In this document: piece after piece, positions 21,171 through 30,977 of the stretch | Layout of the letters: the number at the start of each line of letters is the position of its first letter | How positions within the stretch are numbered: position 1 is the first letter of the stretch | Assembly: GCF_009669325.1 (NCBI RefSeq) | Contig: NZ_SZWE01000002.1 | Location: forward strand, 186,001-250,000 | Reading direction: 5' to 3' | DNA length: 64,000 nt | Origin: Roseovarius bejariae | Lineage (GTDB): Bacteria; Pseudomonadota; Alphaproteobacteria; Rhodobacterales; Rhodobacteraceae | Notes under the pieces: model-generated | Database searches by the model: none | What the model was told of the DNA's origin: nothing | The model's input: only the letters and a program-made list of their open reading frames with translations | Made by a program: the position numbers and the translations under genes

Positions 21171-21919
21171 CAGACCTGCCCTCCCGCGATCTCGATGCAC
21201 TGGCCGTTGACGCTTTCGGATCCCGGCCCGCAAAGCCAAAGCGCGGCCTGCGCCACCTCCTCGGGGGCGATCAGGCGCTGATGGCGGTTCTGGCTGACCA
21301 TCATCTCGCGCGCCTTGTCCTCGGAGACCCCCGCGCGGCTGCTGATGGCCTCGACATTGCGGGTGACGATGGGGGTGTCCACGTAGCCGGGGCAGAGCGC
21401 GTTGAAGGTGAAGGGCTTGCCCATGTAATCCTCGCTCAGGCCGCGGATCAGGCCAATCAACCCGTGTTTCGAGGCGGTATAGGCCGAGGCCCCCTTGAGG
21501 CCGCGCAGCCCGGCGATGGAAGAGACGGCCACCACGCGGCCCCAATCGGTGCCCAGCATGGAGGACAGGCTTTCGCGGATCGTCCAGAAGGCGCCATCGA
21601 GGTTGGTGGCCATGACCCTGCGCCAGAACTCGGTATCGGATTTCGGCACGCTGCGGCCTTCGGCAATCCCGGCGTTGGGCACACAGATTTGCACGGGGCC
21701 ACGGGCCTCGACGGCTTGGGCGATCCCCTCGGTTACCTGGGCTTCCTCGGTCACGTCCATGGCCAGCGGGTGCAGGCCCGGGGTGGCGACCTCCTGCAAG
21801 ACCTCAAGCCGCCGCCCGGTGATGGTGACCTGCGCGCCCTGATTGGCCAAGGCCCGCGCGATGGCAAGGCCGATCCCGGTCCCGCCACCCGTGACAATGG
21901 CGTGTGTTCCGCTGAGCAT
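21170..21919 (-). CDS. SDR family NAD(P)-dependent oxidoreductase
   Basis: 249-aa classical short-chain dehydrogenase. The cofactor loop TGGGTGIG is at residues 10-17, NAG at 82-84, the catalytic Ser near 134 (VSSIAG), and Tyr147/Lys151 in AYTASK. The overall text resembles D-3-hydroxybutyrate dehydrogenase-like SDRs (ALCPGYVDTPIV at about 176-187), but the substrate cannot be read from sequence. The start at 21919 has GGAG six bases upstream; upstream frame extension to 21979 is unlikely. It heads a two-gene unit with the YjbR-like gene. Confidence 0.87.
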   Translation of the reverse strand: MLSGTHAIVTGGGTGIGLAIARALANQGAQVTITGRRLEVLQEVATPGLHPLAMDVTEEAQVTEGIAQAVEARGPVQICVPNAGIAEGRSVPKSDTEFWRRVMATNLDGAFWTIRESLSSMLGTDWGRVVAVSSIAGLRGLKGASAYTASKHGLIGLIRGLSEDYMGKPFTFNALCPGYVDTPIVTRNVEAISSRAGVSEDKAREMMVSQNRHQRLIAPEEVAQAALWLCGPGSESVNGQCIEIAGGQV

Positions 21920-22062
21920 ATCCGTCTCCCTGTTCGTTCCGGTCAAGCGTATCGGCTTTGCACGGCGAGGCAAGGGCAAGGGCCGGGAATCCGCCCGCAG
22001 CCCCTAGACATTCACGAAGGTGAATGCGTATCCTGCGCCGGACAGATTTTAGGGAGAGGACC

Positions 22063-23013
22063 ATGACCAAGTTTTTCGCGGCCGCCATCGCGGCGGTGCT
22101 GGCGATGCCGGCACAGGCATCAGAAGATATTGCCGACCAATACCCGCAATCCGAACTTTACGAAAAGCCGGTCGAGGTGATTCCGCACGTGTTTTCCGCC
22201 ATCGGCGCCACCGCGCCGCCGACCTATGAGAATTCTGGCCATAACAACAACCTGAGCTTCGTTGTCACTGGCGACGGGGTGGTGGTGATCAACGGCGGCG
22301 CGTCCTATCGCCTGGCCAAGGCCCTGCATGACGAGATCAAGGCCCTGACAGATCAGCCGGTGAAACTGGTGATCAATGAGAACGGCCAGGGCCATGCCAT
22401 GCTGGGCAATTCCTACTGGGCCGAGCAGGGGGTGGACATCCTTGCCCATGAAGAGGCGATTCACGAGATCGAGGAAGAGGGCGATTTCATCCTGCAAGGG
22501 ATGCAGCGCTACAACAAGGACAAGGCCGAGGGCACCAGCGTCGTGGTGCCGAACCTGAGCTTCGAGGACAAGACAACGGTCGAGATGGGGGATGTGACCT
22601 TCGAGGTGCTGCACCTCGGCCCGGCCCATGGCCCCGGCGATACGCAGGTCTGGATTCCGCAGTGGGAAATCGTGATCGCAGGCGACATCGCCTTTCACGA
22701 ACGTATGCCGCCGATCTTTCCGGGCGCCGATACCGATGCCTGGATCGAAACCTTCGACGGGCCGTTCACCGATCTGGGGGCGACCTACGTGATCCCCGGC
22801 CATGGGCACCCGACCAACATGGCGCAGGTCACGCGCTATACCTCGGAGTATCTCAAGGACCTGCGCGCCAAGATCGGTGAGCATCTGGATAACGGCGGTG
22901 AACTGGCCGATGCCTATTACGTCGATCAATCCGAGTGGTCGCATCTGGACACCTTCGAGGAACTGGCCACCAAGAACGCCGGCCGCGTCTTCGAGGAGAT
23001 GGAATGGGAGTGA
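22063..23013 (+). CDS. secreted MBL-fold protein with altered metal motif (paralogue A)
   Basis: 316-aa metallo-beta-lactamase-fold protein. Residues 1-19 are a signal peptide ending AQA-S. Later ligands are present: H189 in GPAHGPGD, D208 in IAGDIAF and H247 in IPGHGHP. The first-ligand motif HxHxDH is replaced by the residues NENGQGH at 105-111, so the usual dinuclear zinc site cannot form in the standard way. The C-terminal YVDQSEWSHLDTFEELATKNAGRVFEEMEWE is also found, modified, in paralogue B at 30978. The ATG at 22063 has AGGGAGAGGA directly upstream. Members are annotated generically as MBL-fold hydrolases; the substrate is unknown. Confidence 0.85.
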   Translation: MTKFFAAAIAAVLAMPAQASEDIADQYPQSELYEKPVEVIPHVFSAIGATAPPTYENSGHNNNLSFVVTGDGVVVINGGASYRLAKALHDEIKALTDQPVKLVINENGQGHAMLGNSYWAEQGVDILAHEEAIHEIEEEGDFILQGMQRYNKDKAEGTSVVVPNLSFEDKTTVEMGDVTFEVLHLGPAHGPGDTQVWIPQWEIVIAGDIAFHERMPPIFPGADTDAWIETFDGPFTDLGATYVIPGHGHPTNMAQVTRYTSEYLKDLRAKIGEHLDNGGELADAYYVDQSEWSHLDTFEELATKNAGRVFEEMEWE

Positions 23014-23015
23014 TC

Positions 23016-23153
23016 GCCTGTCCGCGCCCTCGGGCGCGGCAATCGCTCCGGGGGAGCGATTGTGGCGATCACGGGCGGAGCCCAGCCTGTCCGCGCCCTC
23101 GGGCGCGGCAATCGCTCCGGGGGAGCGATTGTGGCGATCACGGGCAGGGTACA
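23016..23153. repeat. 69-bp tandem repeat of paired hairpins
   Basis: Two copies of a 69-bp unit, 23016-23084 and 23085-23153, identical over about the first 60 bases, then the first bases of a third copy. Each unit contains CCGCGCC-CTC-GGGCGCGG-type and AATCGCTCC-GGG-GGAGCGATT hairpins. TGATCGCC at 23011 can also pair with GGCGATCA inside the unit. It begins two bases after the stop of the MBL gene and probably acts as its terminator region. Confidence 0.8.
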
Positions 23154-23228
23154 GCCTGCCTTGCCGCATGGGGGCAATACAAAAAGCGGGCTTGACGAAT
23201 GGCGCCCGGATAGGACCTATGAACCACG

Positions 23229-23681
23229 ATGATGAAATGGTTGGATATGCCGCCCGTTTGGCTTCTGGGCTTTCTTGCATTGGCTTGGGTGCAGGTCACG
23301 CGGTTTGACGCGGGGCTGACGCTGGGCGGGGCATGGGCCGATTTCCTTGGCGGGCTTCTGGTGGGCGGTGGCCTGGTGCTGATGGCGCTGGCCCTGATGG
23401 AGTTCCGCAAACATCGCACCACCATAATCCCGCACGAGACGCCCGAGAGGATGATCCAGAGCGGGATATTCAAGCGCACGCGCAACCCCATCTACCTTGG
23501 CGACGTGATGCTTCTGGCGGGATTCATCCTGTCATGGGATGCGGTTTTGTCGCTGCCGCTGATTCCCATTTTCATGTGGGTGCTGGAAAAGCGCTTCATC
23601 GAACCCGAGGAAGACCGCCTGCGGCGGACCTTCCGGATGGATTTTGCCCGCTACGAACGCAAGACCCGGCGCTGGATTTGA
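23229..23681 (+). CDS. isoprenylcysteine carboxyl methyltransferase-like membrane protein
   Basis: 150-aa integral membrane protein of the ICMT/PEMT-like family, SAM-dependent methyltransferases embedded in the inner membrane. Three to four hydrophobic segments are visible (residues 10-22, 38-58, 92-116). The family signature RTRNPIYLGD is at about 81-90, and the C-terminal EPEEDRLRRTFRMDFARYERKTRRWI matches the ExxL-F-Y-RW motif. Bacterial members have no established prenyl-protein substrate. It lies between the MBL gene and pntA on the same strand. Confidence 0.8.
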   Translation: MMKWLDMPPVWLLGFLALAWVQVTRFDAGLTLGGAWADFLGGLLVGGGLVLMALALMEFRKHRTTIIPHETPERMIQSGIFKRTRNPIYLGDVMLLAGFILSWDAVLSLPLIPIFMWVLEKRFIEPEEDRLRRTFRMDFARYERKTRRWI

Positions 23682-23811
23682 GCAAATGCGACATTCCTTG
23701 CATCGAAACCGGTGGAAAAATGTGAAATAAACCGGCAAAGCATTGGGTAACGCCGATTGGTGGGCCACTCTTGGCCCGACGCAACAAGAACAGGAAACGG
23801 GGGAAACGACC

Positions 23812-25386
23812 TTGAAGATCGGAACACCGAAGGAAGTGATGGAGGGCGAAGCGCGTGTCGCGATGACGCCCGACTCTGCGCTTCAGCTTCAGAAACTGGG
23901 ATATGACTGCGCCATCGAGGCCGGGGCCGGCAAGGCCGCCGGATTCTCGGATGCCGCCTACAAGGAGGCAGGCGTCGAAGTCATCAAGACACCGGCGGCG
24001 CTCTACAAGGCCTGCGATATCGTGGCAAAGGTGCGCCCGCCGACGGAAACCGAGGCCAAGCGCCTGCGCGCCGATCAACTGCTGATCTCCTTCTTCTGGC
24101 CTGCCCAGAACGAAGAGCAGATGGAACAATTGGCCAAGAAGGGCACTTCCGTCATCGCGATGGATATGGTGCCGCGGATTTCGCGTGCCCAGAAGATGGA
24201 TGCGCTGTCGTCCATGGCCAATATCGCCGGTTATCGTGCGGTGATCGAGGCGGGCAACAACTTTGGCCGCTTCTTTACCGGGCAGATCACCGCCGCCGGT
24301 AAGGTTCCACCGGCCAAGGTGCTGGTCGTGGGCGCCGGTGTGGCCGGTTTGGCCGCCATCGGTACCTCGACCTCGCTGGGCGCTGTCACCTATGCCTTCG
24401 ACGTGCGCCCCGAAGTGGCCGAACAGGTCGAATCCATGGGGGCTGAATTCGTTTACCTCGATTTCGAAGAGGAATCGCAGGACGGCGCGGCGACAGGCGG
24501 CTACGCGGCCCCCTCGTCCCCGGAATTCCGCGAGGCGCAGCTTGCCAAGTTCCGCGAACTGGCCCCCGAAGTGGATATCGTCATCACCACGGCCCTGATC
24601 CCGAACCGCGAAGCGCCCGAGCTTTGGACCGAGGATATGGTTAAATCGATGAAGCGCGGCAGCGTGATCGTCGATCTGGCAGCCGAAAAGGGCGGCAACT
24701 GCAAACTGACGGTGATGGATGACAAGATCGTCACCGACAACGGCGTCACGATCATCGGCTATACCGACTTCCCGTCGCGCATGGCCACGCAGTCCAGCTC
24801 GCTTTACGCCACCAACATCCGCCACATGATGACCGACCTGACGCCCGAAAAGGACGGGCAGGTCAATCACGACATGGAGGATGACGTGATCCGCGGGGCC
24901 ACCGTGGCGCATGGCGGCGACGTGACCTTCCCGCCGCCGCCCCCCAAGGTGCAGGCGATCGCGGCCCAGCCCAAGAAGGAAGAGCCGAAGGAACTGACGC
25001 CGGAAGAAAAACGCGCGCAGGAAGTGGCCGCTTTCAAGCAGCAGACCAAGCAACAGGTCACGCTTCTGGGTATCGGGGCTGTTCTGCTGCTGTCGGTGGG
25101 CCTGATCGCGCCTGCCAGCTTCATGCAGCACTTCATCGTTTTCGTTCTGGCGGTCTTTGTCGGCTTCCAGGTGATCTGGGGCGTCAGCCACAGCTTGCAC
25201 ACCCCGCTCATGGCGGTGACGAATGCCATCTCCTCGATCATCATCCTCGGGGCGCTGATGCAAATCGGCTCCTCCTCGGTGTTGATCACGATACTGGCCG
25301 CGCTTTCGGTCTTCATGGCCGCGATCAACATTTTCGGCGGCTTCCTCGTGACACGGCGCATGCTCGCCATGTTCCAGAAATCCTAA
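23812..25386 (+). CDS. pntA: NAD(P) transhydrogenase subunit alpha
   Basis: 524-aa inner-membrane subunit of proton-translocating transhydrogenase, which uses the proton gradient to reduce NADP+ with NADH. The N-terminal NAD-binding domain ([21 protein letters not shown] to about residue 380) has [13 protein letters not shown] as its Rossmann loop. Following a Lys/Glu-rich linker are four transmembrane helices from about residue 430 to the end. The start codon appears to be TTG at 23812, with GGGGGA about seven bases upstream; an ATG at 23743 would add an atypical 23-residue extension. pntB follows after 13 bases. Confidence 0.95.
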   Translation: MKIGTPKEVMEGEARVAMTPDSALQLQKLGYDCAIEAGAGKAAGFSDAAYKEAGVEVIKTPAALYKACDIVAKVRPPTETEAKRLRADQLLISFFWPAQNEEQMEQLAKKGTSVIAMDMVPRISRAQKMDALSSMANIAGYRAVIEAGNNFGRFFTGQITAAGKVPPAKVLVVGAGVAGLAAIGTSTSLGAVTYAFDVRPEVAEQVESMGAEFVYLDFEEESQDGAATGGYAAPSSPEFREAQLAKFRELAPEVDIVITTALIPNREAPELWTEDMVKSMKRGSVIVDLAAEKGGNCKLTVMDDKIVTDNGVTIIGYTDFPSRMATQSSSLYATNIRHMMTDLTPEKDGQVNHDMEDDVIRGATVAHGGDVTFPPPPPKVQAIAAQPKKEEPKELTPEEKRAQEVAAFKQQTKQQVTLLGIGAVLLLSVGLIAPASFMQHFIVFVLAVFVGFQVIWGVSHSLHTPLMAVTNAISSIIILGALMQIGSSSVLITILAALSVFMAAINIFGGFLVTRRMLAMFQKS

Positions 25387-25399
25387 GGAGGTAGGCACA

Positions 25400-26884
25400 A
25401 TGGATTACGGATTTACCATTGCGGCCTACGTGGTCGCGGCAGTTCTCTTCATCCTCAGCCTCGGTGGGCTGTCAGGACAGGAAAGCGCGAAACGCGCGGT
25501 TTGGTACGGCATCGTCGGCATGGCGATTGCCATCATCGCCACCCTGATCGGGCCGGGGCAGGGCCTGTGGCTTCTGTCGCTGGTGCTGATCGCCGGGGGC
25601 GGGGCCATTGGCTACCAACTGGCAACCCGGGTGCAGATGACGCAAATGCCCGAACTGGTGGCGATCATGCACTCGCTTGTTGGCCTGGCTGCCGTGTTCG
25701 TGGGCTTTAACGCGCATATCGAACTGGGCCGCGTGGCCGCCGCCTTCATCGGCGAGGGTCTTCAATTCCCACGCCCCGAAGAGGTCACAGCCGAGGCCGT
25801 GGCCTTCGCCAAGACCTTCTCGGGCTTTGCGGCCATCGTCGCCAAGAAAACCGCCGTCGAGGTGGGGATTTTGCGCGTCGAACTGGTTCTGGGTGTCTGG
25901 ATCGGGGCCGTGACCTTCACCGGCTCGGTCATCGCCTATGGCAAACTGGCCGGCAAGGTCGACTCGGCGGCGAAAAAGCTGCCGGGGGGGCATATGCTCA
26001 ACGCAGGCGCGGTGGCGCTTTCGGTGATTTTTGCCGCGATGTACCTTGGCGGCTCGGGCGGTTGGACACTGGTCCTGCTGACGCTTCTGGCGCTCTTCAT
26101 CGGTTATCACCTGATCATGGGCATCGGCGGCGCCGACATGCCCGTGGTGGTCTCGATGCTCAACAGCTACTCGGGCTGGGCGGCAGCGGCCATCGGGTTC
26201 AGCCTCGGCAACGACCTGCTGATCGTGGTGGGCGCGCTTGTCGGCTCGTCCGGTGCGATCCTGTCCTACATCATGTGCAAGGCGATGAACCGGTCGTTCA
26301 TCAGCGTGATCCTGGGCGGCTTCGGCGGCGCGGCAGGCCCCGCAGCCGAGGTCGAGGGCGAACAGGTCGCCATCGACGCCGACGGTGTGGCGCAGGCCCT
26401 CAACGAGGCCGATTCGGTGATCATCGTGCCCGGCTACGGCATGGCCGTGGCGCAAGCGCAGCAGGCGGTCAGCGAGCTGACCAACAAGCTGCGCGGGCAG
26501 GGCAAGGAGGTTCGCTTTGCCATCCACCCCGTCGCGGGCCGTCTGCCGGGGCACATGAACGTGCTTCTGGCCGAGGCGAAGGTGCCTTACGACATCGTGC
26601 TGGAGATGGACGAGATCAACGAGGACTTCCCCGATACGGATGTCGTCATCGTCATCGGCTCGAACGACATCGTGAACCCCGCAGCCCAGGACGACCCCAA
26701 CAGCCCCATCGCCGGGATGCCGGTGCTGGAAGTCTGGAAGGCGAAAAACGTCTTCGTGTCGAAGCGGGGCCAAGGCACCGGCTATTCCGGGATCGAGAAC
26801 CCGCTGTTCTTCAAGGAGAACACGCGCATGTTCTACGGCGACGCCAAGGACAGCATGTCGACCCTGCTGGGCAAGATCGGTTAA
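25400..26884 (+). CDS. pntB: NAD(P) transhydrogenase subunit beta
   Basis: 494-aa partner of PntA. The first roughly 300 residues are transmembrane helices of the proton channel ([21 protein letters not shown], ... [18 protein letters not shown]). The C-terminal domain III binds NADP(H): [36 protein letters not shown], and the [17 protein letters not shown] loop. AAGGAGGT lies just upstream of the ATG. A strong intrinsic terminator closes the pntAB unit immediately after the stop. Confidence 0.96.
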   Translation: MDYGFTIAAYVVAAVLFILSLGGLSGQESAKRAVWYGIVGMAIAIIATLIGPGQGLWLLSLVLIAGGGAIGYQLATRVQMTQMPELVAIMHSLVGLAAVFVGFNAHIELGRVAAAFIGEGLQFPRPEEVTAEAVAFAKTFSGFAAIVAKKTAVEVGILRVELVLGVWIGAVTFTGSVIAYGKLAGKVDSAAKKLPGGHMLNAGAVALSVIFAAMYLGGSGGWTLVLLTLLALFIGYHLIMGIGGADMPVVVSMLNSYSGWAAAAIGFSLGNDLLIVVGALVGSSGAILSYIMCKAMNRSFISVILGGFGGAAGPAAEVEGEQVAIDADGVAQALNEADSVIIVPGYGMAVAQAQQAVSELTNKLRGQGKEVRFAIHPVAGRLPGHMNVLLAEAKVPYDIVLEMDEINEDFPDTDVVIVIGSNDIVNPAAQDDPNSPIAGMPVLEVWKAKNVFVSKRGQGTGYSGIENPLFFKENTRMFYGDAKDSMSTLLGKIG

Positions 26885-26906
26885 GCCTTGCGACTGTCAA
26901 GATTGG

Positions 26907-26935
26907 AAAGGGCGCCCCGGACGGGCGCCCTTTTT
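26907..26935 (+). terminator. intrinsic terminator of pntAB
   Basis: Perfect 11-bp stem AAAGGGCGCCC / GGGCGCCCTTT with a five-base loop (CGGAC), followed by a T-run (26931-26935). It starts 23 bases after the pntB stop. This is the clearest intrinsic terminator in the window. Confidence 0.92.
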
Positions 26936-27079
26936 GCTGCGTGGGGAATAGGATAAGCCGCGCCAATGACGACGCGCGCGGCGGGCTTCGCCCTCGGCTC
27001 CGCACCAGCGTACCACGCCAAGGGCAAAAGATGCCCAACCCCTGTGCAGTATACCGTTGTATTCCCGTAAATCCTTGGT

Positions 27080-27108
27080 TTGACACCAAAAATCAGTTTC
27101 ACTAGAGG
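27080..27108 (+). promoter_or_regulatory. possible sigma-70 promoter of the DUF3422 gene
   Basis: TTGACA at 27080-27085, a 17-bp spacer, then TAGAGG at 27103-27108. The -35 box is perfect and the -10 box poor. It lies 45 bases before the ATG at 27154. Confidence 0.35.
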
Positions 27109-27153
27109 CTCCTCCACGTTACCCTGCCGCCAAACCATCCCGGAGTGCGCCCC

Positions 27154-28434
27154 ATGCCCCCCATCGAAGACCACCCGCTGCGCTACCGCCTTGCCAACGA
27201 GTTGCACGCGCGGCCCTTTCCCTCGATGGGAGTGCCGACCACCGCCGCCTATCTGGCGATCAAGCGCCCCGAGGGGGCGGCGGCCCGCGACCGGCAGGCC
27301 GATATGGACCACCTGATTGCCCTGCTGGACCGGCACGGCGCGGCCCACCCGCAACCGGGGGCCACGCATTACTTCGGACGCATCGGGCGGCATATGCTCA
27401 AATGGGAAAGCCATACCGAGTTCGTGACCTACACCACCTTCACCGACGGGCTCAGCACGCGTCCCTTCGACCCGGCGGATTTCGAGGTGTTCCCCGAGGA
27501 TTGGCTGAATGATGCGCCCGGCGTGCGCATCACATCGGCCCTGATCCGCGTCAGCCCGTGGAAAGACAAGGATACCGTGCGCGACGAAATTGCCGAATGG
27601 TTCGTCCCCGAAAGCGTCGCCGTGGCCCGCGTGCTGGACGATGCCGCCGTGGTGGCGGGCGATTTCCGCATCGACCCGGCGGGGCACCTGCGCTTTGCCG
27701 TCACCGTCGCCCCCGACACGGGCGAGCGCCGGGTGGGCCGGGTGATCCAGCGCCTCTGCGAGATCGAGACCTACAAGGCGATGTCGATGCTGGGCTTCTC
27801 ACGGGTGCGCGAAATGGGCCCCCGCATGGGCGAGTTGGACAGCCAGCTCAGCCAGATGATCGGTGACATGACCGGCGAGGCCACCCGCGCCGAGGACACC
27901 CTGAAAAGCCTGCTGTCGATCTCGGCGGAACTGGAAAGCATGGTGGCGCAATCCTCGTTCCGCTTCGGGGCCACGGCAGCCTATGAAAAGATCGTCAACC
28001 AAAGGATCGAGGTGCTGCGCGAAGAACGCTTCGAGGGGCGGCAGACCTTCTCGGAATTCATGATGCGCCGCTATCAACCTGCCATGCGCACCGTCACCTC
28101 CAGCAAGGAACGCCTTGACGCCATGGCCGACCGCGCCATTCGTGCGGGCGAATTGCTGCGCACGCGCGTGGACGTGGAACGCAGCGCCCAGAACCAGGCG
28201 CTGCTGGAAAGCATGGACAGGCGGGCGGACATGCAGTTGCGCCTGCAAAAGACGGTCGAGGGGCTCTCGGTGGTCGCGATCAGCTATTACGCGGTCTCGC
28301 TGGTGGGTTACCTGCTTTATCCGCTGGCCAGAGTACTGGACATCTCCAAGGGCATGATGACCGCACTTGTCACCCTTCCGGTGGTGGCCGTGGTCTGGTG
28401 GATGATCCGCCGCATCCGCGAGAAGATGGAATAG
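27154..28434 (+). CDS. DUF3422 family protein
   Basis: 426-aa protein of unknown function conserved in alphaproteobacteria. The N-terminal HPLRYRLANELHARPFP at residues 6-22 is the family signature. A long helical, coiled-coil-prone middle (about 220-370) contains many Glu, Arg and Met, and two C-terminal membrane helices (VVAISYYAVSLVGYLLYPLA and MMTALVTLPVVAVVWWMI) precede a basic tail. It is likely anchored in the inner membrane with the bulk in the cytoplasm. The ATG at 27154 has GGAG eight bases upstream; GTG at 27145 is the alternative. It is convergent with the DUF2842 gene. Confidence 0.85.
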   Translation: MPPIEDHPLRYRLANELHARPFPSMGVPTTAAYLAIKRPEGAAARDRQADMDHLIALLDRHGAAHPQPGATHYFGRIGRHMLKWESHTEFVTYTTFTDGLSTRPFDPADFEVFPEDWLNDAPGVRITSALIRVSPWKDKDTVRDEIAEWFVPESVAVARVLDDAAVVAGDFRIDPAGHLRFAVTVAPDTGERRVGRVIQRLCEIETYKAMSMLGFSRVREMGPRMGELDSQLSQMIGDMTGEATRAEDTLKSLLSISAELESMVAQSSFRFGATAAYEKIVNQRIEVLREERFEGRQTFSEFMMRRYQPAMRTVTSSKERLDAMADRAIRAGELLRTRVDVERSAQNQALLESMDRRADMQLRLQKTVEGLSVVAISYYAVSLVGYLLYPLARVLDISKGMMTALVTLPVVAVVWWMIRRIREKME

Positions 28435-28443
28435 GGGAAGTGT

Positions 28444-28489
28444 CGATTTCTTGAAAAGAAATCGGACCGAAGTCTTTTCAAGACTTCGG
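28444..28489. terminator. double-hairpin element, copy 1
   Basis: Two adjacent perfect hairpins: CGATTTCTT-GAA-AAGAAATCG at 28444-28464 and CCGAAGTCTT-TTC-AAGACTTCGG at 28467-28489. It sits between convergent stops (DUF3422 and DUF2842). The same architecture with compensated base changes is at 59413-59459, so it is likely a bidirectional terminator-like element. Confidence 0.75.
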
Positions 28490-28500
28490 CACCACCGGCC

Positions 28501-28737
28501 TCAGTCGCCCTCGCGGTCCTGCGGGGCATCCGGGTCGGGCTGTCCCACGCCCTTGAAGATGAACTTGAAGGGCAGGATCCAGACCACGCCAAGGCCCACG
28601 TAAATCAGGAATTCCAGCCAGATGGCGGGGCGGTCGAACAGGTTCACCACCGTCACCGCCGCCACCACATAGGCCGGCATCCCAATGAGCAGGATCACGA
28701 GGGACCAGCGCTTGCGCGCCTTGTAACTCAGGGCCAT
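28501..28737 (-). CDS. DUF2842 family small membrane protein
   Basis: 78-aa protein with two transmembrane helices (about residues 11-33 and 41-61), beginning MALSYKARKRWSLVILLIGMP, a DUF2842 signature. GGAGG lies four bases before the ATG at 28737. It is 14 bases downstream of purA on the same strand and likely co-transcribed with it. The function is unknown. Confidence 0.82.
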   Translation of the reverse strand: MALSYKARKRWSLVILLIGMPAYVVAAVTVVNLFDRPAIWLEFLIYVGLGVVWILPFKFIFKGVGQPDPDAPQDREGD

Positions 28738-28751
28738 TTTGCCTCCGGTCG

Positions 28752-30047
28752 TCAATCCGCGAAGGGGTCTGTCACAAGGATCGTGTCATCCCGCTCCGGT
28801 GACGTCGAGAGTAGCGCGACAGGGCAATCGATCAACTCTTCCACCCGGCGCACGTACTTGATGGCATTGGCGGGCAGGTCGGCCCAGCTGCGGGCGCCTT
28901 CGGTGGATTCGCTCCACCCCGGCAATTCCTCGTAGACCGGCACGCAGCGCGCCTGTTCCTCGGCCGCCGTCGGCAGGTAGTCCAGCCGCTTGCCGTCCAA
29001 ATCATAGCCAACGCAGATTTTCAGGGTCTCGAACCCGTCCAGCACGTCCAGCTTGGTCAGGGAAATCCCGTTCACGCCACTGGTCGCACAGGTCTGGCGC
29101 ACCAGAACCGCATCGAACCAGCCACAACGCCGTTGACGGCCCGTGGTGGTGCCGAATTCATGCCCGCGCTCGCCAAGGCGCTGGCCGTCGGCATCGTCCA
29201 ATTCGGTGGGGAAGGGGCCTTCGCCGACGCGGGTGGTATAGGCTTTCACGATACCCAGCACGAAATCGATCGAGCCCGGCCCGATGCCGGTGCCGGTGGC
29301 CGCTTGCCCCGCGATCACGTTCGAGGAGGTGACGAAAGGATAGGTGCCGAAGTCAATGTCCAGAAGCGCGCCCTGCGCCCCTTCGAACAGGATACGTTTC
29401 CCGGCGCGGCGCTTTTCGTTCATCACCTTCCAGACGGGCCCGGCGTATTGCAGGATCTCCGGCGCGATCTCCAACAATTGTTCGATCAGCGCGTCCCGGT
29501 CGATCGGTTCCACACCCAGCCCCTTGCGCAGCGGGTCGTGGTGCTGCAAGGCGCGGTCCACCCGCGCCTCCAGCGTCGCGCGGTCGGCCAGATCGGCCAC
29601 CCGGACCACCCGACGGCCCACCTTGTCCTCATAGGCCGGGCCGATTCCGCGGCCCGTGGTGCCGATCTTGGTGCCCTTGCTGGCGGCTTCCTCGCGGGCA
29701 CGGTCCAGCTCCCCGTGATAGGGCAGGATCAGCGGCGTGTTCTCGGCGATCATCAAGGTCTCGGGTGTGATTTCGACACCCTGTTCGCGGATCGTTTCGA
29801 TCTCTTTCAGCAGGTTCCAGGGGTCCAGAACCACGCCGTTGCCGATGACCGACAGTTTCCCGCCCCGCACCACGCCCGAGGGCAGGGCATGCAGCTTGTA
29901 GACCTTGCTGTCGATCACCAGGGTATGGCCCGCGTTGTGGCCCCCCTGAAAGCGCGCGATCACATCGGCGCGCTCGCTCAGCCAGTCCACGATCTTGCCT
30001 TTTCCCTCGTCACCCCATTGGGCGCCCACGACGACGACGTTTGCCAT
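28752..30047 (-). CDS. purA: adenylosuccinate synthetase
   Basis: 431-aa GTP-dependent ligase making adenylosuccinate from IMP and aspartate, the first committed step to AMP. The P-loop-like [18 protein letters not shown] is at residues 8-25, the IMP-binding GGHNAGHTL at 35-43, and [18 protein letters not shown] near 130-147; [17 protein letters not shown] is also diagnostic. The length is standard. It is on the minus strand, followed by the DUF2842 gene. Confidence 0.97.
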   Translation of the reverse strand: MANVVVVGAQWGDEGKGKIVDWLSERADVIARFQGGHNAGHTLVIDSKVYKLHALPSGVVRGGKLSVIGNGVVLDPWNLLKEIETIREQGVEITPETLMIAENTPLILPYHGELDRAREEAASKGTKIGTTGRGIGPAYEDKVGRRVVRVADLADRATLEARVDRALQHHDPLRKGLGVEPIDRDALIEQLLEIAPEILQYAGPVWKVMNEKRRAGKRILFEGAQGALLDIDFGTYPFVTSSNVIAGQAATGTGIGPGSIDFVLGIVKAYTTRVGEGPFPTELDDADGQRLGERGHEFGTTTGRQRRCGWFDAVLVRQTCATSGVNGISLTKLDVLDGFETLKICVGYDLDGKRLDYLPTAAEEQARCVPVYEELPGWSESTEGARSWADLPANAIKYVRRVEELIDCPVALLSTSPERDDTILVTDPFAD

Positions 30048-30206
30048 GATGATCCTCTTGCATGAAACTGCGGGTCAAAACCCGGCACCGTATAGCGAAT
30101 GCAGCAGGCGGGGGAAACCGCAAACTCGCCCCTGCGGCAAGCTGGACAAGCGGGCGGCTTTGGGCGATGCATCGGGCCGATTGTATGTTTGATGCGGAGG
30201 TATACG

Positions 30207-30605
30207 ATGCTTGGGTTTGTTTTGCGCTGGGCGGTGGCCTTTGGCCTGCTGGCGGCCACCTTCAACCCCACGGAGTGGAACTATGCCCGCTGGGCACAGA
30301 TGAATTTCTCCGATCAGATGCCGCTTGCGGTACTTCTGGGTCTGCTGCTGGCGGTGGGCTATATCATCTACCTGCGCGCCACCCTGCGCTCCATCGGGGG
30401 TTTTGGCATGGGGCTGGTGCTGGCCGTCGCGGCGGCGCTTTTGTGGGTGCTTTACGACTATGGGCTTCTGACCTTCGACAACCCCACGCAAAACACATGG
30501 CTGGGGCTGGCCGCGCTTTCGCTGGTCCTTGGCATCGGGTTAAGCTGGTCCCATGTGCGCCGCCGCCTCTCGGGGCAGGCGGATATGGATGATGTCGATG
30601 AATAG
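30207..30605 (+). CDS. small membrane protein, DUF6524-like
   Basis: 132-aa hydrophobic protein with about four membrane helices. It starts MLGFVLRWAVAFGLLAATFNPTEWNYARW; the FNPTEWNY segment is what I associate with the DUF6524 family of alphaproteobacterial membrane proteins, with moderate certainty. The acidic tail is SGQADMDDVDE. GGAGG sits six bases before the ATG at 30207. The last codons overlap the next small gene, suggesting coupling. Function unknown. Confidence 0.72.
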   Translation: MLGFVLRWAVAFGLLAATFNPTEWNYARWAQMNFSDQMPLAVLLGLLLAVGYIIYLRATLRSIGGFGMGLVLAVAAALLWVLYDYGLLTFDNPTQNTWLGLAALSLVLGIGLSWSHVRRRLSGQADMDDVDE

Positions 30606-30834
30606 CCTGCTGGTCGCGATCTCGATAACCGCTGTGCTGGTCATTGCCGATGCCTACGGCAGCCTGCGCTATCGCCGTGCTACGGGTGATCGCCTGACCC
30701 TGCGCAAGGCCCTGGCGGGGTCTCAGGATCCAAAAGCGGTGACACCCATCTTGAGGCCGGGCGTCGTGATACTGTGCCGCTATGCGTCCTATCTCGGCTT
30801 GGCCGTGGTGCTCATCAAGATGGCGCGCCTCTGA
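30589..30834 (+). CDS. small hypothetical membrane protein
   Basis: About 81 aa, MMSMNSLLVAISITAVLVIADAYG, with one N-terminal and one C-terminal hydrophobic segment (VVILCRYASYLGLAVVLIKMA) and a basic middle. It overlaps the end of the upstream gene by 17 bases (or by 8 if the ATG at 30598 is used), which supports it as a coupled gene. I recognise no family. Codon pattern and conserved spacing are the only support. Confidence 0.5.
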   Translation: MMSMNSLLVAISITAVLVIADAYGSLRYRRATGDRLTLRKALAGSQDPKAVTPILRPGVVILCRYASYLGLAVVLIKMARL

Positions 30835-30977
30835 TTGCCGGTGTGGGTCACGCAAGCCCGCGTGTCGAGACATCCGCATATGAATGATTGGCATCAATAT
30901 CCCCCCGCCAATTTACAACACATGCGAAACCATGCATGTATGAGGCAATGCCAATCCTTCGGGGAGTGAAAAGCCTT

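Noticed and set aside
20814..21545. 243-codon reading of the YjbR-like gene
   Set aside because: Its first half is out-of-frame text over the SDR gene; the family begins at MLARADFNTF (21170).
23016..23153. Tandem 69-bp units as a minimal CRISPR
   Set aside because: No spacers between units and the units are internally palindromic over most of their length; no cas genes.
22120..23280. 386-codon minus-strand frame over the MBL gene and the hairpin repeat
   Set aside because: Antisense of a gene with signal peptide and ribosome site; its repeated start comes from translating the tandem repeat.
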